NCBI RefSeq assembly: GCF_004135625.1
Contig: NZ_SDPV01000001.1
Coordinates: forward strand, 742,501-806,500
Direction: 5' to 3'
Length of the DNA: 64,000 nucleotides
From: Pelagerythrobacter rhizovicinus
GTDB taxonomy: Bacteria > Pseudomonadota > Alphaproteobacteria > Sphingomonadales > Sphingomonadaceae
Below the pieces are notes generated by a model. That model did no database searches and was not told where the DNA came from. It was given only the letters and a program-made list of their open reading frames with translations. Below are positions 26,540-34,420 of the stretch, piece by piece. The first letter of the stretch is position 1. Every line of letters starts with the position of its first letter. Position numbers and translations under genes: made by a program.

Positions 26540-27363
26540 TGGTGGTCTCCCATGGCATCATGGCTCAGCGCCGCCTCGGGCAGCGGCCGGACCCAGATGT
26601 TGCGGAACGATACCGGCGAGTCGTGATCCTGAAGCTGGATCGGTGCGGCATCGGCATGCGCTTCGTATGTCCCGACGTCGCGCCATATGGTCGAGCCCAG
26701 GAACGGCTGGCGGTTCTGCACCAGCACGCCGTTCAGGAACACGGTGACGTAGGCGGGCCGCTCCACCGATCCGTCGGCGGCGAAGCGCGGCCGTTCGAAG
26801 ACGATGTCGTAGCTCTGCCATTCGCCCGGCTTGCGCGAGGCGTTCACCAGCGGCGGCTTCCATCCGTAGATCGCGCCCACGGTGCCGTCGGCGTAGGTCG
26901 GGTTGTCGTAGCCGTCGAGGATCTGGACCTCGTAGCGCTCCATGAACCACACGCCGCTGTTGCCGCGGTCCTGCGAGCTCTTTTCCGGCGGGTTGGGGGA
27001 GCGGAACTCGAGGTGGAGCTGGACGTCGCCGAAGCTCTGCTTGCTGACCAGCGTGCTCGCTCCCTCGCCCTCTTCGCGGGTGGGCACGGTCAATACGCCG
27101 TTATCGAGCCGCCAGGGCTGGCCGGTGGGCTCCCACGCATCGAGCGAGGTGCCGTCGAACAGCACCACCGCGTCGGACGGCGGCGCGCCGGGGGTGGCAC
27201 CGGGCGTCACGACCTCGGGATGGGGCCGGTCGGCGTCGTGGACCTTCCACTTGCCGTCGGGCAGCAGCGGTGTGTCCCGAAAGCCGGGTTTGTCCTGCGC
27301 CATGCCTGCGCTCCCCGCCAGTGCCGCGATGGCCATCGCGGCTGTGATGTTGATGCGCCTCAC
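26536..27363 (-). CDS. DUF1080 (3-keto-disaccharide hydrolase) domain protein, secreted
   Basis: A concanavalin-like jelly-roll protein of about 275 residues in the DUF1080 family, now linked to cleavage of 3-keto-glycosides. A signal peptide (TAAMAIAALAGSAGMAQ) precedes the domain. Family signatures are present: VVLFDGTSLDAWE, LHLEFRSP, GNSGVWFMERYEVQILDGY, WQSYDIVFERPRF, VTVFLNGVLVQN and PIQLQDHDSPVSFRNIWVRPL. The start is placed at a GTG with AGGAGG six bases upstream. An ATG at 27378, overlapping the preceding stop, is the alternative. It would hydrolyse the ketone made by the GMC enzyme. Confidence 0.82.
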   Translation of the reverse strand: MRRINITAAMAIAALAGSAGMAQDKPGFRDTPLLPDGKWKVHDADRPHPEVVTPGATPGAPPSDAVVLFDGTSLDAWEPTGQPWRLDNGVLTVPTREEGEGASTLVSKQSFGDVQLHLEFRSPNPPEKSSQDRGNSGVWFMERYEVQILDGYDNPTYADGTVGAIYGWKPPLVNASRKPGEWQSYDIVFERPRFAADGSVERPAYVTVFLNGVLVQNRQPFLGSTIWRDVGTYEAHADAAPIQLQDHDSPVSFRNIWVRPLPEAALSHDAMGDHQ

Positions 27364-27374
27364 TCGTTTCCTCC

Positions 27375-28286
27375 TCATGCCGCGTCGATCGCGCGATAGG
27401 CGGCGACCAGCCGCTCCTCGCCCGCGCGGCCTTCGATCGAATTGCCGTGTTCCATGCCGATCACGCCCGCGAATTTCTTCGCGCGCAGCCAGCGGACGAC
27501 GTTGCGGTAGTTGATCTCGCCTGTGCCGGGCTCGTCGCGCCCCGGATTGTCGCCGAATTGGATATAGCCGATCTCGTCCCAGCAGGCCGCCATCGTGTTG
27601 ATCAGGTTCCCGGCCTGGATCTGCTCGTGGTAGAGATCGGCAAGGACCTTCACCGCCGGGCTGTCCGCACCCCGGGCGACGGCAAAGCCCTGGGGGATGG
27701 TCCGCAGGAACACACCCGGGTGGTTCACCAATGTGTTGAGCGGCTCCATCACCATGACCAGCCCGTGCGGCTCGATGATTTCCGCCGCGCGGCGCATCGT
27801 GTCCACGATCCGGCCGGTCTGGATCTCGGCCGGCAGCTTGCGGTCGAGGAAGCCGGGGACGACCGTCATCCACTTCGCGTTGAGCCGCTTGGCGACGTCG
27901 ACCGAAGCGCGGATGTCGGTGAGGAAGGCCTGGCGGTCGGAATCGTCGTCGGCGCCGAGCACCGGGCGGAAATCGCTCCATCGCGGCATGCTCGCGACGA
28001 ACACGCCCATGGTCATGCCGCGCTGCTGAAGCGCGTTCGCCATGGCGGTCTGCTCAGCGACCGAGCGGCCCGCGGCCTCGTTGTCCTCCCAGGCGGTGAA
28101 GCCCATGTCGGCGGCATAGGCGATCTGTTCGAGCCGGTTGCCGCGGCTCCTGAAGCTGCCTTCGTGCGGCGCGTAGCCGAGCGAGAAATGGGCGGCGTTC
28201 TGCGCGGAGGCGCCGCTGCTCATCGCCGCCGCCGCGGCAGTGGCGGCCGCACCGCCGACCAGCACCGTGCGGCGCGACAGGTTCAC
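27375..28286 (-). CDS. Tat-exported TIM-barrel protein, hydroxypyruvate-isomerase-like
   Basis: A 303-residue protein with a twin-arginine signal (LSRRTVLVGGAAATAAAAA). The mature part aligns by eye with hydroxypyruvate isomerase/xylose-isomerase-like barrels: metal or acid-base residues in MVMEPLN, YHEQIQAGN, IQFGDNPGRDEPGTGEINY and GMEHGNS. The last two motifs are the strongest hallmarks. A periplasmic setting argues against hydroxypyruvate and for a neutral sugar or keto-sugar. It is the second exported barrel of the run, distinct in sequence from the one at 25143. Both ends overlap their neighbours by ATGA. Confidence 0.8.
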   Translation of the reverse strand: MNLSRRTVLVGGAAATAAAAAMSSGASAQNAAHFSLGYAPHEGSFRSRGNRLEQIAYAADMGFTAWEDNEAAGRSVAEQTAMANALQQRGMTMGVFVASMPRWSDFRPVLGADDDSDRQAFLTDIRASVDVAKRLNAKWMTVVPGFLDRKLPAEIQTGRIVDTMRRAAEIIEPHGLVMVMEPLNTLVNHPGVFLRTIPQGFAVARGADSPAVKVLADLYHEQIQAGNLINTMAACWDEIGYIQFGDNPGRDEPGTGEINYRNVVRWLRAKKFAGVIGMEHGNSIEGRAGEERLVAAYRAIDAA

Positions 28287-29584
28287 GCCGCTTCGCCTGC
28301 GAGCATGGCCCGCGACTTGCCGCGCTCGCGCAGCCAGATGACGCCGAACACCACCAGCAGGATCACCGGCAGGACCGCCAGCCGCTGGAACGAGACCGAT
28401 GCCGCCGCGTCCTCCACGGCCAGCTTGGCCGCGCCGGTCAGCCGGGCGAACGCTTCGGGACCGCCGGCGAATTCGATCTTGGCTTCATCGAACATCGCGC
28501 CCAGCTGCGGCAGGACGAAGAAGCTGGCGAGGGCGCCGGCCGATCCGACCAGCCCCAGGGCCCACGAACCCCCGCGAGGATAACGCTCGGCGACGGACGC
28601 GAGCATCGTCGGCCACATTACGCACACGCCCAGTCCCCAGACGGTGGAGGCGAGGATCGCCGCGGCCGGCGACTGCGCCTGGCTCAGCATGAACAGCCCG
28701 ATCGCGGCGAGCAGGCTGGAGACCCAGAGGAGCCCCGGATTGGAAATTTTGTTGGCCAGCCGGCCGGCGAAATGGCGGAACACGAACATCAGCGCGTTCA
28801 CGTAGACCAGCAGCAGGATGCCGCGCATGCCGACGCGGTTCGACAGCGCAACGTCGATCCACTGGCCCGGCGCGAGCTCGGACGCGGCGGTCAGGAACAT
28901 CGCGCCGAACCAGATGAAGAAGCTGGGACGGCGGAAAACCTCGCTCACCATCTCGCCGAACGTCACGCCGCTTTCGCTGCGCAGCGGCGGCGGGAAGGTC
29001 GTGGTTGCCGCGATCAGGACCGTTGCCAGCGCGGGGATCATCACCAGTGCCATGATGCCTTGCCACGGCAGGGTGGCGGACAGGAAGAACCCGGCAAGTC
29101 CGCCGACGATGATCCCGCCCGGAAACCAGGCATGCAGCACGTTGAGTCGGTGCGTCGTGTCTTCGGGATAAAGCTGCGCCGTCAGGGGATTGATCGCCGC
29201 TTCGGTCAGCCCCCAGCCTATGCCGCTGAGGAGCATGCCGAGCCAGACGAGGGTATAGACAGTCATCCCGGTGGCGACGTCACCCGCAGTGATGATCAGC
29301 AGCGGGCCGACGAGGAAGCACAGGCCCGCACCCAGCAGACACCCCTTCATGCCGATCTGGTCGAGGAAGGCGCTGGCGACGAACAGGGTGATCGCGAAGC
29401 TGAGGAACGCCGCTCCCAGCGCGGCGGCAAGCAGTTCGCCCGCCTGCAGCGGAGCGATCGGATCGATCCATTCGGCCTTGAGCCCGCTGGCGATCGCGCC
29501 GCGGATCGCGAGGCTCGATGCGGCCGTGAACAGGGCGAGGACGCCCAGCCAGAACAGCCTTCCCTTATTCAATGTCGCGACCAT
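28283..29584 (-). CDS. MFS transporter (probable sugar importer)
   Basis: A 433-residue integral membrane protein with about 12 helices in two halves joined by a hydrophilic loop near residue 205. Motifs seen are GWGLTEAAINPL in helix 4 and LNVLHAWFPGG after it, resembling sugar-porter branches of the FucP/NupG type. It is coupled by ATGA to the next gene. It is the only permease of the locus, so it probably takes the sugar released in the periplasm across the inner membrane. The direction and substrate are inferred from context only. Confidence 0.82.
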   Translation of the reverse strand: MVATLNKGRLFWLGVLALFTAASSLAIRGAIASGLKAEWIDPIAPLQAGELLAAALGAAFLSFAITLFVASAFLDQIGMKGCLLGAGLCFLVGPLLIITAGDVATGMTVYTLVWLGMLLSGIGWGLTEAAINPLTAQLYPEDTTHRLNVLHAWFPGGIIVGGLAGFFLSATLPWQGIMALVMIPALATVLIAATTTFPPPLRSESGVTFGEMVSEVFRRPSFFIWFGAMFLTAASELAPGQWIDVALSNRVGMRGILLLVYVNALMFVFRHFAGRLANKISNPGLLWVSSLLAAIGLFMLSQAQSPAAAILASTVWGLGVCVMWPTMLASVAERYPRGGSWALGLVGSAGALASFFVLPQLGAMFDEAKIEFAGGPEAFARLTGAAKLAVEDAAASVSFQRLAVLPVILLVVFGVIWLRERGKSRAMLAGEAA

Positions 29585-29632
29585 CCGGCGCTCCCTCCCA
29601 ATCGTCTCGTTCTTGCCCGCTCTTGCGGGTCG

Positions 29633-30676
29633 TCAATCCAGTCCCAACAGCGCGCGATTGAGCGCGGGATCGCTGCCTGCGGCGAAATCGTCGAACGCGC
29701 GTTCGGGCTGGCGGATCATGTGCGCGGCGATGAACGGTGCGCCTTCGCGGGCGCCGTCCTCGGGGTGCTTCAGGCAGCACTCCCACTCCAGCACCGCCCA
29801 GCCGTCGTAGCCGTACTGCGTCAGCTTCGAGAAGATGCCCGAGAAATCCACCTGCCCGTCGCCCAGCGAGCGGAAGCGGCCCGGCCGGTTCACCCAGTCC
29901 TGGTAGCCGCCGTAAACGCCCGAGCGACCGTTCGGGTTGAGCTCGGCATCCTTGACGTGAAACATCCGGATGCGCTCGTGATAGATGTCGATGAACTCGA
30001 GGTAGTCGAGCGCCTGCAGCACGTAGTGGCTTGGATCGTAAAGGATGCTGGCGCGCGGGTGGTCGTCAACGGCGGCGAGGAAGCGCTCGAACGTGACGCC
30101 GTCGTGCAGATCCTCGCCGGGATGAATCTCGTAGGCGAGATCGACGCCCTGTTCCTCGAACGCATCCAGTATGGGTCGCCAGCGCTTGGCGAGCTCGGCA
30201 AATGCCTCCTCGACCAGCCCAGCCGGGCGCTGCGGCCACGGATAGAGGTACGGCCAGGCGAGCGCGCCCGAGAACGTCGCATGCGCCTTGAGGCCCAGCC
30301 GCCGGCTCGCCTTGGCGGCGAGATGGAGCTGCTCCACGGCCCATGCCTGTCGCTCGGCCGGCTTGCCCCGCACCGCCTCGGGCGCGAAGCCGTCGAATGC
30401 CACATCGTAGGCCGGGTGAACCGCGACCAGCTGGCCCTGCAAATGGGTCGACAGCTCTGTGATCTCGACTCCCGCCTCGCGGCAGGTACCGGCGAGTTCG
30501 TCGCAGTAGTCCTGGCTCTCAGCCGCGAGGCGCAGATCCATGCAGCGGCTGTCGGTGGTCGGAACCTGGATCCCGACATAGCCGGCCTCGGCCATCCATC
30601 GGGCGGCGGAGGGCAGCGTGTCGAACGGCGCGGAGTCGCTCATGAACTGCGCGAGAAAAACTGCCGGGCCCTTCAT
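29633..30676 (-). CDS. Cytoplasmic TIM-barrel sugar isomerase/epimerase
   Basis: A 347-residue xylose-isomerase-like TIM barrel without signal peptide. Likely metal-binding residues are in LAYEIHPGEDLHDG, SILYDPSHYVLQ, IRMFHVKDAELN and AVLEWECCLKHPEDG. The family pattern Glu-Asp-His-Glu is complete. The C-terminal extension (EGAPFIAAHMIRQPERAFDDF) occurs in the longer members near Gfo/Idh oxidoreductases. It would act on the imported keto-sugar together with the Gfo/Idh enzyme read from the divergent promoter. It is separated from the MFS gene by 48 bases and from cytochrome c by 19. Confidence 0.82.
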   Translation of the reverse strand: MKGPAVFLAQFMSDSAPFDTLPSAARWMAEAGYVGIQVPTTDSRCMDLRLAAESQDYCDELAGTCREAGVEITELSTHLQGQLVAVHPAYDVAFDGFAPEAVRGKPAERQAWAVEQLHLAAKASRRLGLKAHATFSGALAWPYLYPWPQRPAGLVEEAFAELAKRWRPILDAFEEQGVDLAYEIHPGEDLHDGVTFERFLAAVDDHPRASILYDPSHYVLQALDYLEFIDIYHERIRMFHVKDAELNPNGRSGVYGGYQDWVNRPGRFRSLGDGQVDFSGIFSKLTQYGYDGWAVLEWECCLKHPEDGAREGAPFIAAHMIRQPERAFDDFAAGSDPALNRALLGLD

Positions 30677-30695
30677 GCCGCCGCCCCTTTCCGAA

Positions 30696-31088
30696 TCACT
30701 TGGCCGTTTCGGCCTTGAGATAGTCGATCAGTGCAGCACGGCGTGCCGGATCGGCAACCTTGGCGAACATCCGCGTGCCCGGAACCTTCTTGGTCGGCGC
30801 GGCCAGATATTCGTTGAGGGTCTTCTCGTCCCAGCGGATCTTCGACGCCTTGAGCGCCGGGCTATAGTTGAACCCGGGGACCGAGCCCGCCTGCCGGCCG
30901 AACAGGCCGTGGAGATTGGGACCCATGGTGCTCTTGCCGCCCGCGTTCAGCGTATGGCAGGCGCGGCAGGCGGCGAATGCCTGGGCTCCGGCACCGGGGG
31001 CAGGATCCGCCCGCACCTGAGTCGAGGGCGCCAGCGCCAGGACGATCAAGATCGCGGCCACCGGAGGGAGGCCCATAAGAAACTTCAT
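30696..31088 (-). CDS. Periplasmic class I cytochrome c
   Basis: A 130-residue cytochrome with a signal peptide (AAILIVLALAPSTQVRA). One haem-binding motif, CRACH, occupies residues 41-45 and the sixth ligand is probably Met107 in PGTRMFAK, which gives the c2-like fold. It also has MGPNLHGLFGRQAG, standard for this class. It is the first gene of the eight-gene run and the only electron carrier in it, so it is the likely acceptor for the GMC dehydrogenase. It would pass electrons on to the respiratory chain. Confidence 0.92.
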   Translation of the reverse strand: MKFLMGLPPVAAILIVLALAPSTQVRADPAPGAGAQAFAACRACHTLNAGGKSTMGPNLHGLFGRQAGSVPGFNYSPALKASKIRWDEKTLNEYLAAPTKKVPGTRMFAKVADPARRAALIDYLKAETAK

Positions 31089-31187
31089 TTATCCTCTCCC
31101 GTCTGGAAACAGCCGGTCGGGGCATGTAACCGTTCACAATCGAATTATGCAATCATTTTTCAGAATTCAGAAAGCCAGGGGAATACG
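31089..31187. promoter_or_regulatory. Divergent control region of the glycoside-oxidation locus
   Basis: These 99 bases lie between cytochrome c (minus) and the Gfo/Idh gene (plus) and are much richer in A and T than the flanking genes, as expected for promoters. TTCAGAA occurs twice in direct tandem at 31159-31172, a possible operator. On the minus strand TTGCAT and TTACAT are spaced 17 bases apart and could be weak -35 and -10 boxes. Confidence 0.4.
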
Positions 31188-32375
31188 ATGAACGCACGCT
31201 CGAAAATTCGCTACGGCATGGTCGGCGGCGGCGAGGGTGCGTTCATCGGGGCGGTACACCGGATGGCGGCGGCGCTCGACGGCGAGTTCGCGCTGGTCTG
31301 CGGCGCATTCAGCAGCGACCCGGAACGTAGTCGGCGAAGCGCCGACGCGCTCGGCCTCGACCCCGCGCGGACGTACCCTACGCTCGATGCGCTGCTGGCG
31401 GCCGAGGCAGCGCTGCCGGAGAACCAGCGGATGGAAGCGCTGGCGATCGTGACACCGACTCACCTGCACGCCCCGATGGCGATCGCCGCGCTCGAGGCCG
31501 GTTTTCATGTCATGTCTGAAAAGCCGATGGCCCTGAACCTCGCCCAAGCGCAGGCGATCGCGAAAGCGGCCGAGCGCAGCGGCAAGCTCTACGGCCTCGC
31601 CTTCACCTACAGCGGCTACCCGCTGATCGAAGAGGCGCGCGTGCGCGTGGCGCGGGGCGATTTCGGCGCGATCAGGCTAGTGCAGGTCGAATACTCGCAG
31701 GGCTGGTTGAGCGAGCCGATCGACCGCGAGGGCAACAAACAGGCCGAGTGGCGCACCGATCCCGCGCGGGCGGGCTTGGGCGGCTGCCTCGGCGACATCG
31801 GCACGCATGCGTTTCAGCTTGCCGAGCACGTTTCCGGCCTGAGGGTCGAGCAACTGAGCGCGGAGCTAACCGCCCATGTGCCGGGCCGCCGTCTCGACGA
31901 CGACGTCGCAGCGCTGTTGCGCTTCGAAGGCGGGGCGCGCGGCGTCCTTAAGGCGAGTCAGATCGCGGCGGGTGACGAGAACGGGCTGCGCCTGCGCATC
32001 CACGGCGAAAGGGGCGGTCTCGACTGGTCCCAGATGGAGCCGAATACGCTCACGCTGCGCTGGCTCGACCGGCCGGCCGAGCTCGTCCGCGCAGGCGGCC
32101 CGGGTCTCGATGCCTCGACAATGGCGCGGTTGCGCGTCCCGGCTGGCCACCCGGAGGGTTATATCGAGGCATTCGCCAATCTATACCGCAGCTTCGGGGG
32201 AGCCCTGCGTGCGGGTGCCACGAATCCGCCCCCGCCCGGCGCGGCCAACTGGTTTCCCGGCATCGAGGATGGCCTCCGGACGATGGCTTTCGTCGAGGCG
32301 ATGGTCGAGAACAGTGCCGGCGATGCGAAGTGGGCCTCGCTCCCGGACGTCTTGCAGGGGCGCCATCAACGGTGA
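31188..32375 (+). CDS. Gfo/Idh/MocA family NAD(P)-dependent sugar oxidoreductase
   Basis: A 395-residue cytoplasmic enzyme. The Rossmann motif is [18 protein letters not shown], with the GAFIG-VHR variant seen in a sugar-catabolic subgroup. The catalytic Lys lies in MSEKPMALN and the active-site His in [14 protein letters not shown]. Members oxidise or reduce a sugar hydroxyl, often at C3, with bound or free NAD(P). Read divergently from the eight-gene run, it could reduce a 3-keto-sugar to the normal sugar after import. AGGGGA precedes the ATG. Its end is convergent with the LysR gene. Confidence 0.85.
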   Translation: MNARSKIRYGMVGGGEGAFIGAVHRMAAALDGEFALVCGAFSSDPERSRRSADALGLDPARTYPTLDALLAAEAALPENQRMEALAIVTPTHLHAPMAIAALEAGFHVMSEKPMALNLAQAQAIAKAAERSGKLYGLAFTYSGYPLIEEARVRVARGDFGAIRLVQVEYSQGWLSEPIDREGNKQAEWRTDPARAGLGGCLGDIGTHAFQLAEHVSGLRVEQLSAELTAHVPGRRLDDDVAALLRFEGGARGVLKASQIAAGDENGLRLRIHGERGGLDWSQMEPNTLTLRWLDRPAELVRAGGPGLDASTMARLRVPAGHPEGYIEAFANLYRSFGGALRAGATNPPPPGAANWFPGIEDGLRTMAFVEAMVENSAGDAKWASLPDVLQGRHQR

Positions 32376-32435
32376 CTGCCGTCCACAGATGCCTTCCGTG
32401 AAAAGTTGGCATCCGCGCACTTGCCTATAGCGCCG

Positions 32436-32460
32436 GGCGGGGTGCGAAGTGCGCCCCGCC
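32436..32460. terminator. GC-rich hairpin between convergent Gfo/Idh and LysR genes
   Basis: GGCGGGGTGC (32436-32445) pairs with GCGCCCCGCC (32451-32460) with one G-T wobble over a 5-base loop. It lies between two convergent stop codons. There is no T-run after it on either strand, so termination is likely but not certain. Confidence 0.45.
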
Positions 32461-32468
32461 GCTACCCA

Positions 32469-33359
32469 TCACCTTATGGATCGAGGCGATCGCTCGCGCG
32501 CGGTATGCATCAGCCAATCGCGAAAGGTGCGCATCGCGGGAGTGTCGTCGCGCGACATCATCCGCGTGAGCCAGTATCCGCCGCAGTCGACCTCCGCGGA
32601 GAACGGGCTCACCAACCGCTCGGCCGCGAGGTCGTTCTCGAACATTTCCGCCGGGGCCAGTGCTACGCCGCGACCGGCGAGCGCCGATGCGATCATCAGA
32701 GCCGAACTGTCGAATACCGGACCGCGCAAGGCGGGGCACTCGAGACCGGCCGCCGCAAACCAGCGCGGCCATTCCTCGGCACGATAGGAGCGCAGCAGGT
32801 TCTCCCGCCCAAGCGCCTGCGGCCCGTTCAGGCGCGCTGCGATCGCAGGTGTGCAGAGCGGCGTCAGCGGGGCCGCCATGATCCGTTCCGCATGGGTTCC
32901 GTGCCATGCGCCGTCTCCGAAGCGGATCGCGAGATCGAGGCCCTCGCCCGCGAGGTCCACCCGATTGTTGTTGGTCATGAGGCGCAGGTCGATGTGCGGA
33001 TGTGCACGGGTGAACTCGTCGACGCGCTCCAGCAGCCATCCCACCGCGAAGGTACCGACCACGCCGACCGTCAGCGCTTCCGCAATTCGGCCACCGGCGT
33101 AACGGTCCAGAGTGGCGCCAATGCGATCGAATGCCTCCCTGACCACCGGCACCAGAGCCAAGCCCTCATCGGTCAGCATGATGCCGCGGGGGAGACGGCG
33201 GAAGAGCGACGTTCCCAGCCGGCGTTCAAGAAGGGCGACCTGATGGCTGACCGCTCCTTGGCTGACGCACAGTTCGCTGGCGGCGCGGGTGAAATTCAGA
33301 TGTCGGGCGGCCGCTTCGAAAGCGCGCAGGGCATTCAGGGGCAGTTGAGCACGATCCAT
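32469..33359 (-). CDS. LysR-family regulator, AmpR/GcvA-like
   Basis: A 296-residue LysR-type regulator. The N-terminal winged helix is clear: LNALRAFEAAARHLNFTRAASELCVSQGAVSHQVALLERRLG, broken here by the usual FRRLPRG turn. The LNALRAFEAAARHLNFT opening and the AVSHQ recognition segment are characteristic of AmpR and GcvA. The effector domain follows (VGVVGTFAVGWLLERVDEF). In AmpR systems the protein induces a divergent beta-lactamase gene on sensing muropeptides, and here a beta-lactamase-fold gene is divergent. The ATG at 33359 is chosen; upstream residues do not fit the family. Confidence 0.88.
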   Translation of the reverse strand: MDRAQLPLNALRAFEAAARHLNFTRAASELCVSQGAVSHQVALLERRLGTSLFRRLPRGIMLTDEGLALVPVVREAFDRIGATLDRYAGGRIAEALTVGVVGTFAVGWLLERVDEFTRAHPHIDLRLMTNNNRVDLAGEGLDLAIRFGDGAWHGTHAERIMAAPLTPLCTPAIAARLNGPQALGRENLLRSYRAEEWPRWFAAAGLECPALRGPVFDSSALMIASALAGRGVALAPAEMFENDLAAERLVSPFSAEVDCGGYWLTRMMSRDDTPAMRTFRDWLMHTARERSPRSIR

Positions 33360-33370
33360 TCGGAGATGCC

Positions 33371-33385
33371 ATGAACTGTGTTCAT
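33371..33385. promoter_or_regulatory. LysR-type T-N11-A operator, perfect palindrome
   Basis: ATGAACTGTGTTCAT is an exact inverted repeat of six bases on each side of TGT and contains the LysR consensus T-N11-A at 33372-33384. It lies 11 bases before the LysR start codon and 90 before the beta-lactamase start. It is the best operator candidate in the window, with likely autoregulation of the LysR gene. Confidence 0.6.
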
Positions 33386-33474
33386 GCCTGTGTCGAGAAA
33401 TCATGCTTTGTCGGCGGGCGAGCCGCTGGGCACAGCCACGCGTGCGAACTCCAGATTGCCAAGGGAAACGAAAG

Positions 33475-34380
33475 ATGAAGCGAGGCATGATTGTGATTGG
33501 GGCTTTGATTGCCGCATCGGCACCGGCCCACAGCGAGAGCGACCCTCTTCTTCAACCCATCGCTCCCGAGAAGGCGCGCGAATGGCTCACGCCGCAGGAC
33601 CCTGTGCGCGTCTTTGGAAACACCTACCTCGTCGGCTTCGGTGGACTGAATATCGTATTGATTCGCACTGACGACGGCCTCGTCCTGCTGGACGGAGGGT
33701 TGCCGCAAGGCGTGCCCCAGGTCGAAGCCAACATTCGCAGGCTTGGCCTCGAGTTGAGCGACGTGAAGCTGATCCTCAGCACTGAGCCGCACTACGATCA
33801 CTCCGGCGGGCTTGCCGCCCTTGCCCGCGACACGGGCGCACCGGTGCTGGCGGGCGAGCGCGCCGCCGCGACCCTGCGCCGCGGGCGAAGCGGGCCGGAT
33901 GACCCCCAGGTGGCATGGCTCCCGCCTTTTCCGCCTGTAGAACAGGTACGGATCGTCGGCGATCGCGAGCAGATTCGCCTCGGGGATGTCACGATCACGG
34001 CTCTTGCCACGCCGGGCCACACGCCCGGTTCGATGAGCTGGACATGGCGCTCCTGTGAATCCGGGCGGTGCGCCGACGTGGTGTTCGCCGCGAGCCTGAA
34101 CCCGCTGGCAGCCGAGGGCTATCGATTCTCCGCACCGGCGAACCGAGCCGAGACGGCGCGATTTCGGCAGACCTTCGACAAGCTGCGGTCGTTGTCCTGC
34201 GACATCCTCCTGACCACGCACCCCGCAGCCTCACAAGGAGACGTCAAGCTAGCCCGGCTCCAGCAGGAACGGGAACCGAATCCGTTCCTCGATCCGCAGG
34301 CATGCGCAGACTACGCCGATACATACGAGCGAGCCCTGGTGAAGCGCCTCGCGGAGGAAGCGGGAGCGGGCGGCCCGTAG
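33475..34380 (+). CDS. Subclass B3 metallo-beta-lactamase-like enzyme, Glu at position 116
   Basis: Zinc hydrolase of 301 residues with signal peptide MKRGMIVIGALIAASAPAHS. The active site is STEPHYDHSGG: Glu104 replaces the first His of the HxHxDH motif (standard position 116), whereas His106, Asp108 and His109 are kept. The remaining B3 ligands are present: His182 in PGHTPGSMSW, Ser207 in ASLNP and His249 in LTTHPAA. Active B3 enzymes with Gln or Glu at 116 have been reported, so beta-lactam hydrolysis is plausible but not certain; lactonase activity is an alternative. AAGGGA precedes the ATG. It is divergent from the AmpR-like gene. Confidence 0.85.
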   Translation: MKRGMIVIGALIAASAPAHSESDPLLQPIAPEKAREWLTPQDPVRVFGNTYLVGFGGLNIVLIRTDDGLVLLDGGLPQGVPQVEANIRRLGLELSDVKLILSTEPHYDHSGGLAALARDTGAPVLAGERAAATLRRGRSGPDDPQVAWLPPFPPVEQVRIVGDREQIRLGDVTITALATPGHTPGSMSWTWRSCESGRCADVVFAASLNPLAAEGYRFSAPANRAETARFRQTFDKLRSLSCDILLTTHPAASQGDVKLARLQQEREPNPFLDPQACADYADTYERALVKRLAEEAGAGGP

Positions 34381-34420
34381 CTCAGAGACGCTGGATGCCA
34401 TTACGGCGGCGTACATCGCT

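Noticed and set aside
23435-32375. The sugar locus as a recently acquired mobile island
   Set aside because: No integrase, transposase, tRNA or direct repeats flank it, and base composition looks similar to the neighbourhood by eye. Insertion at the rapZ side remains open but is not shown.
32469-33359. The LysR gene as regulator of the glycoside locus
   Set aside because: It is convergent with the Gfo/Idh gene. Its AmpR/GcvA-like sequence and the palindrome on its other side assign it to the beta-lactamase-like gene instead, although dual control cannot be excluded.
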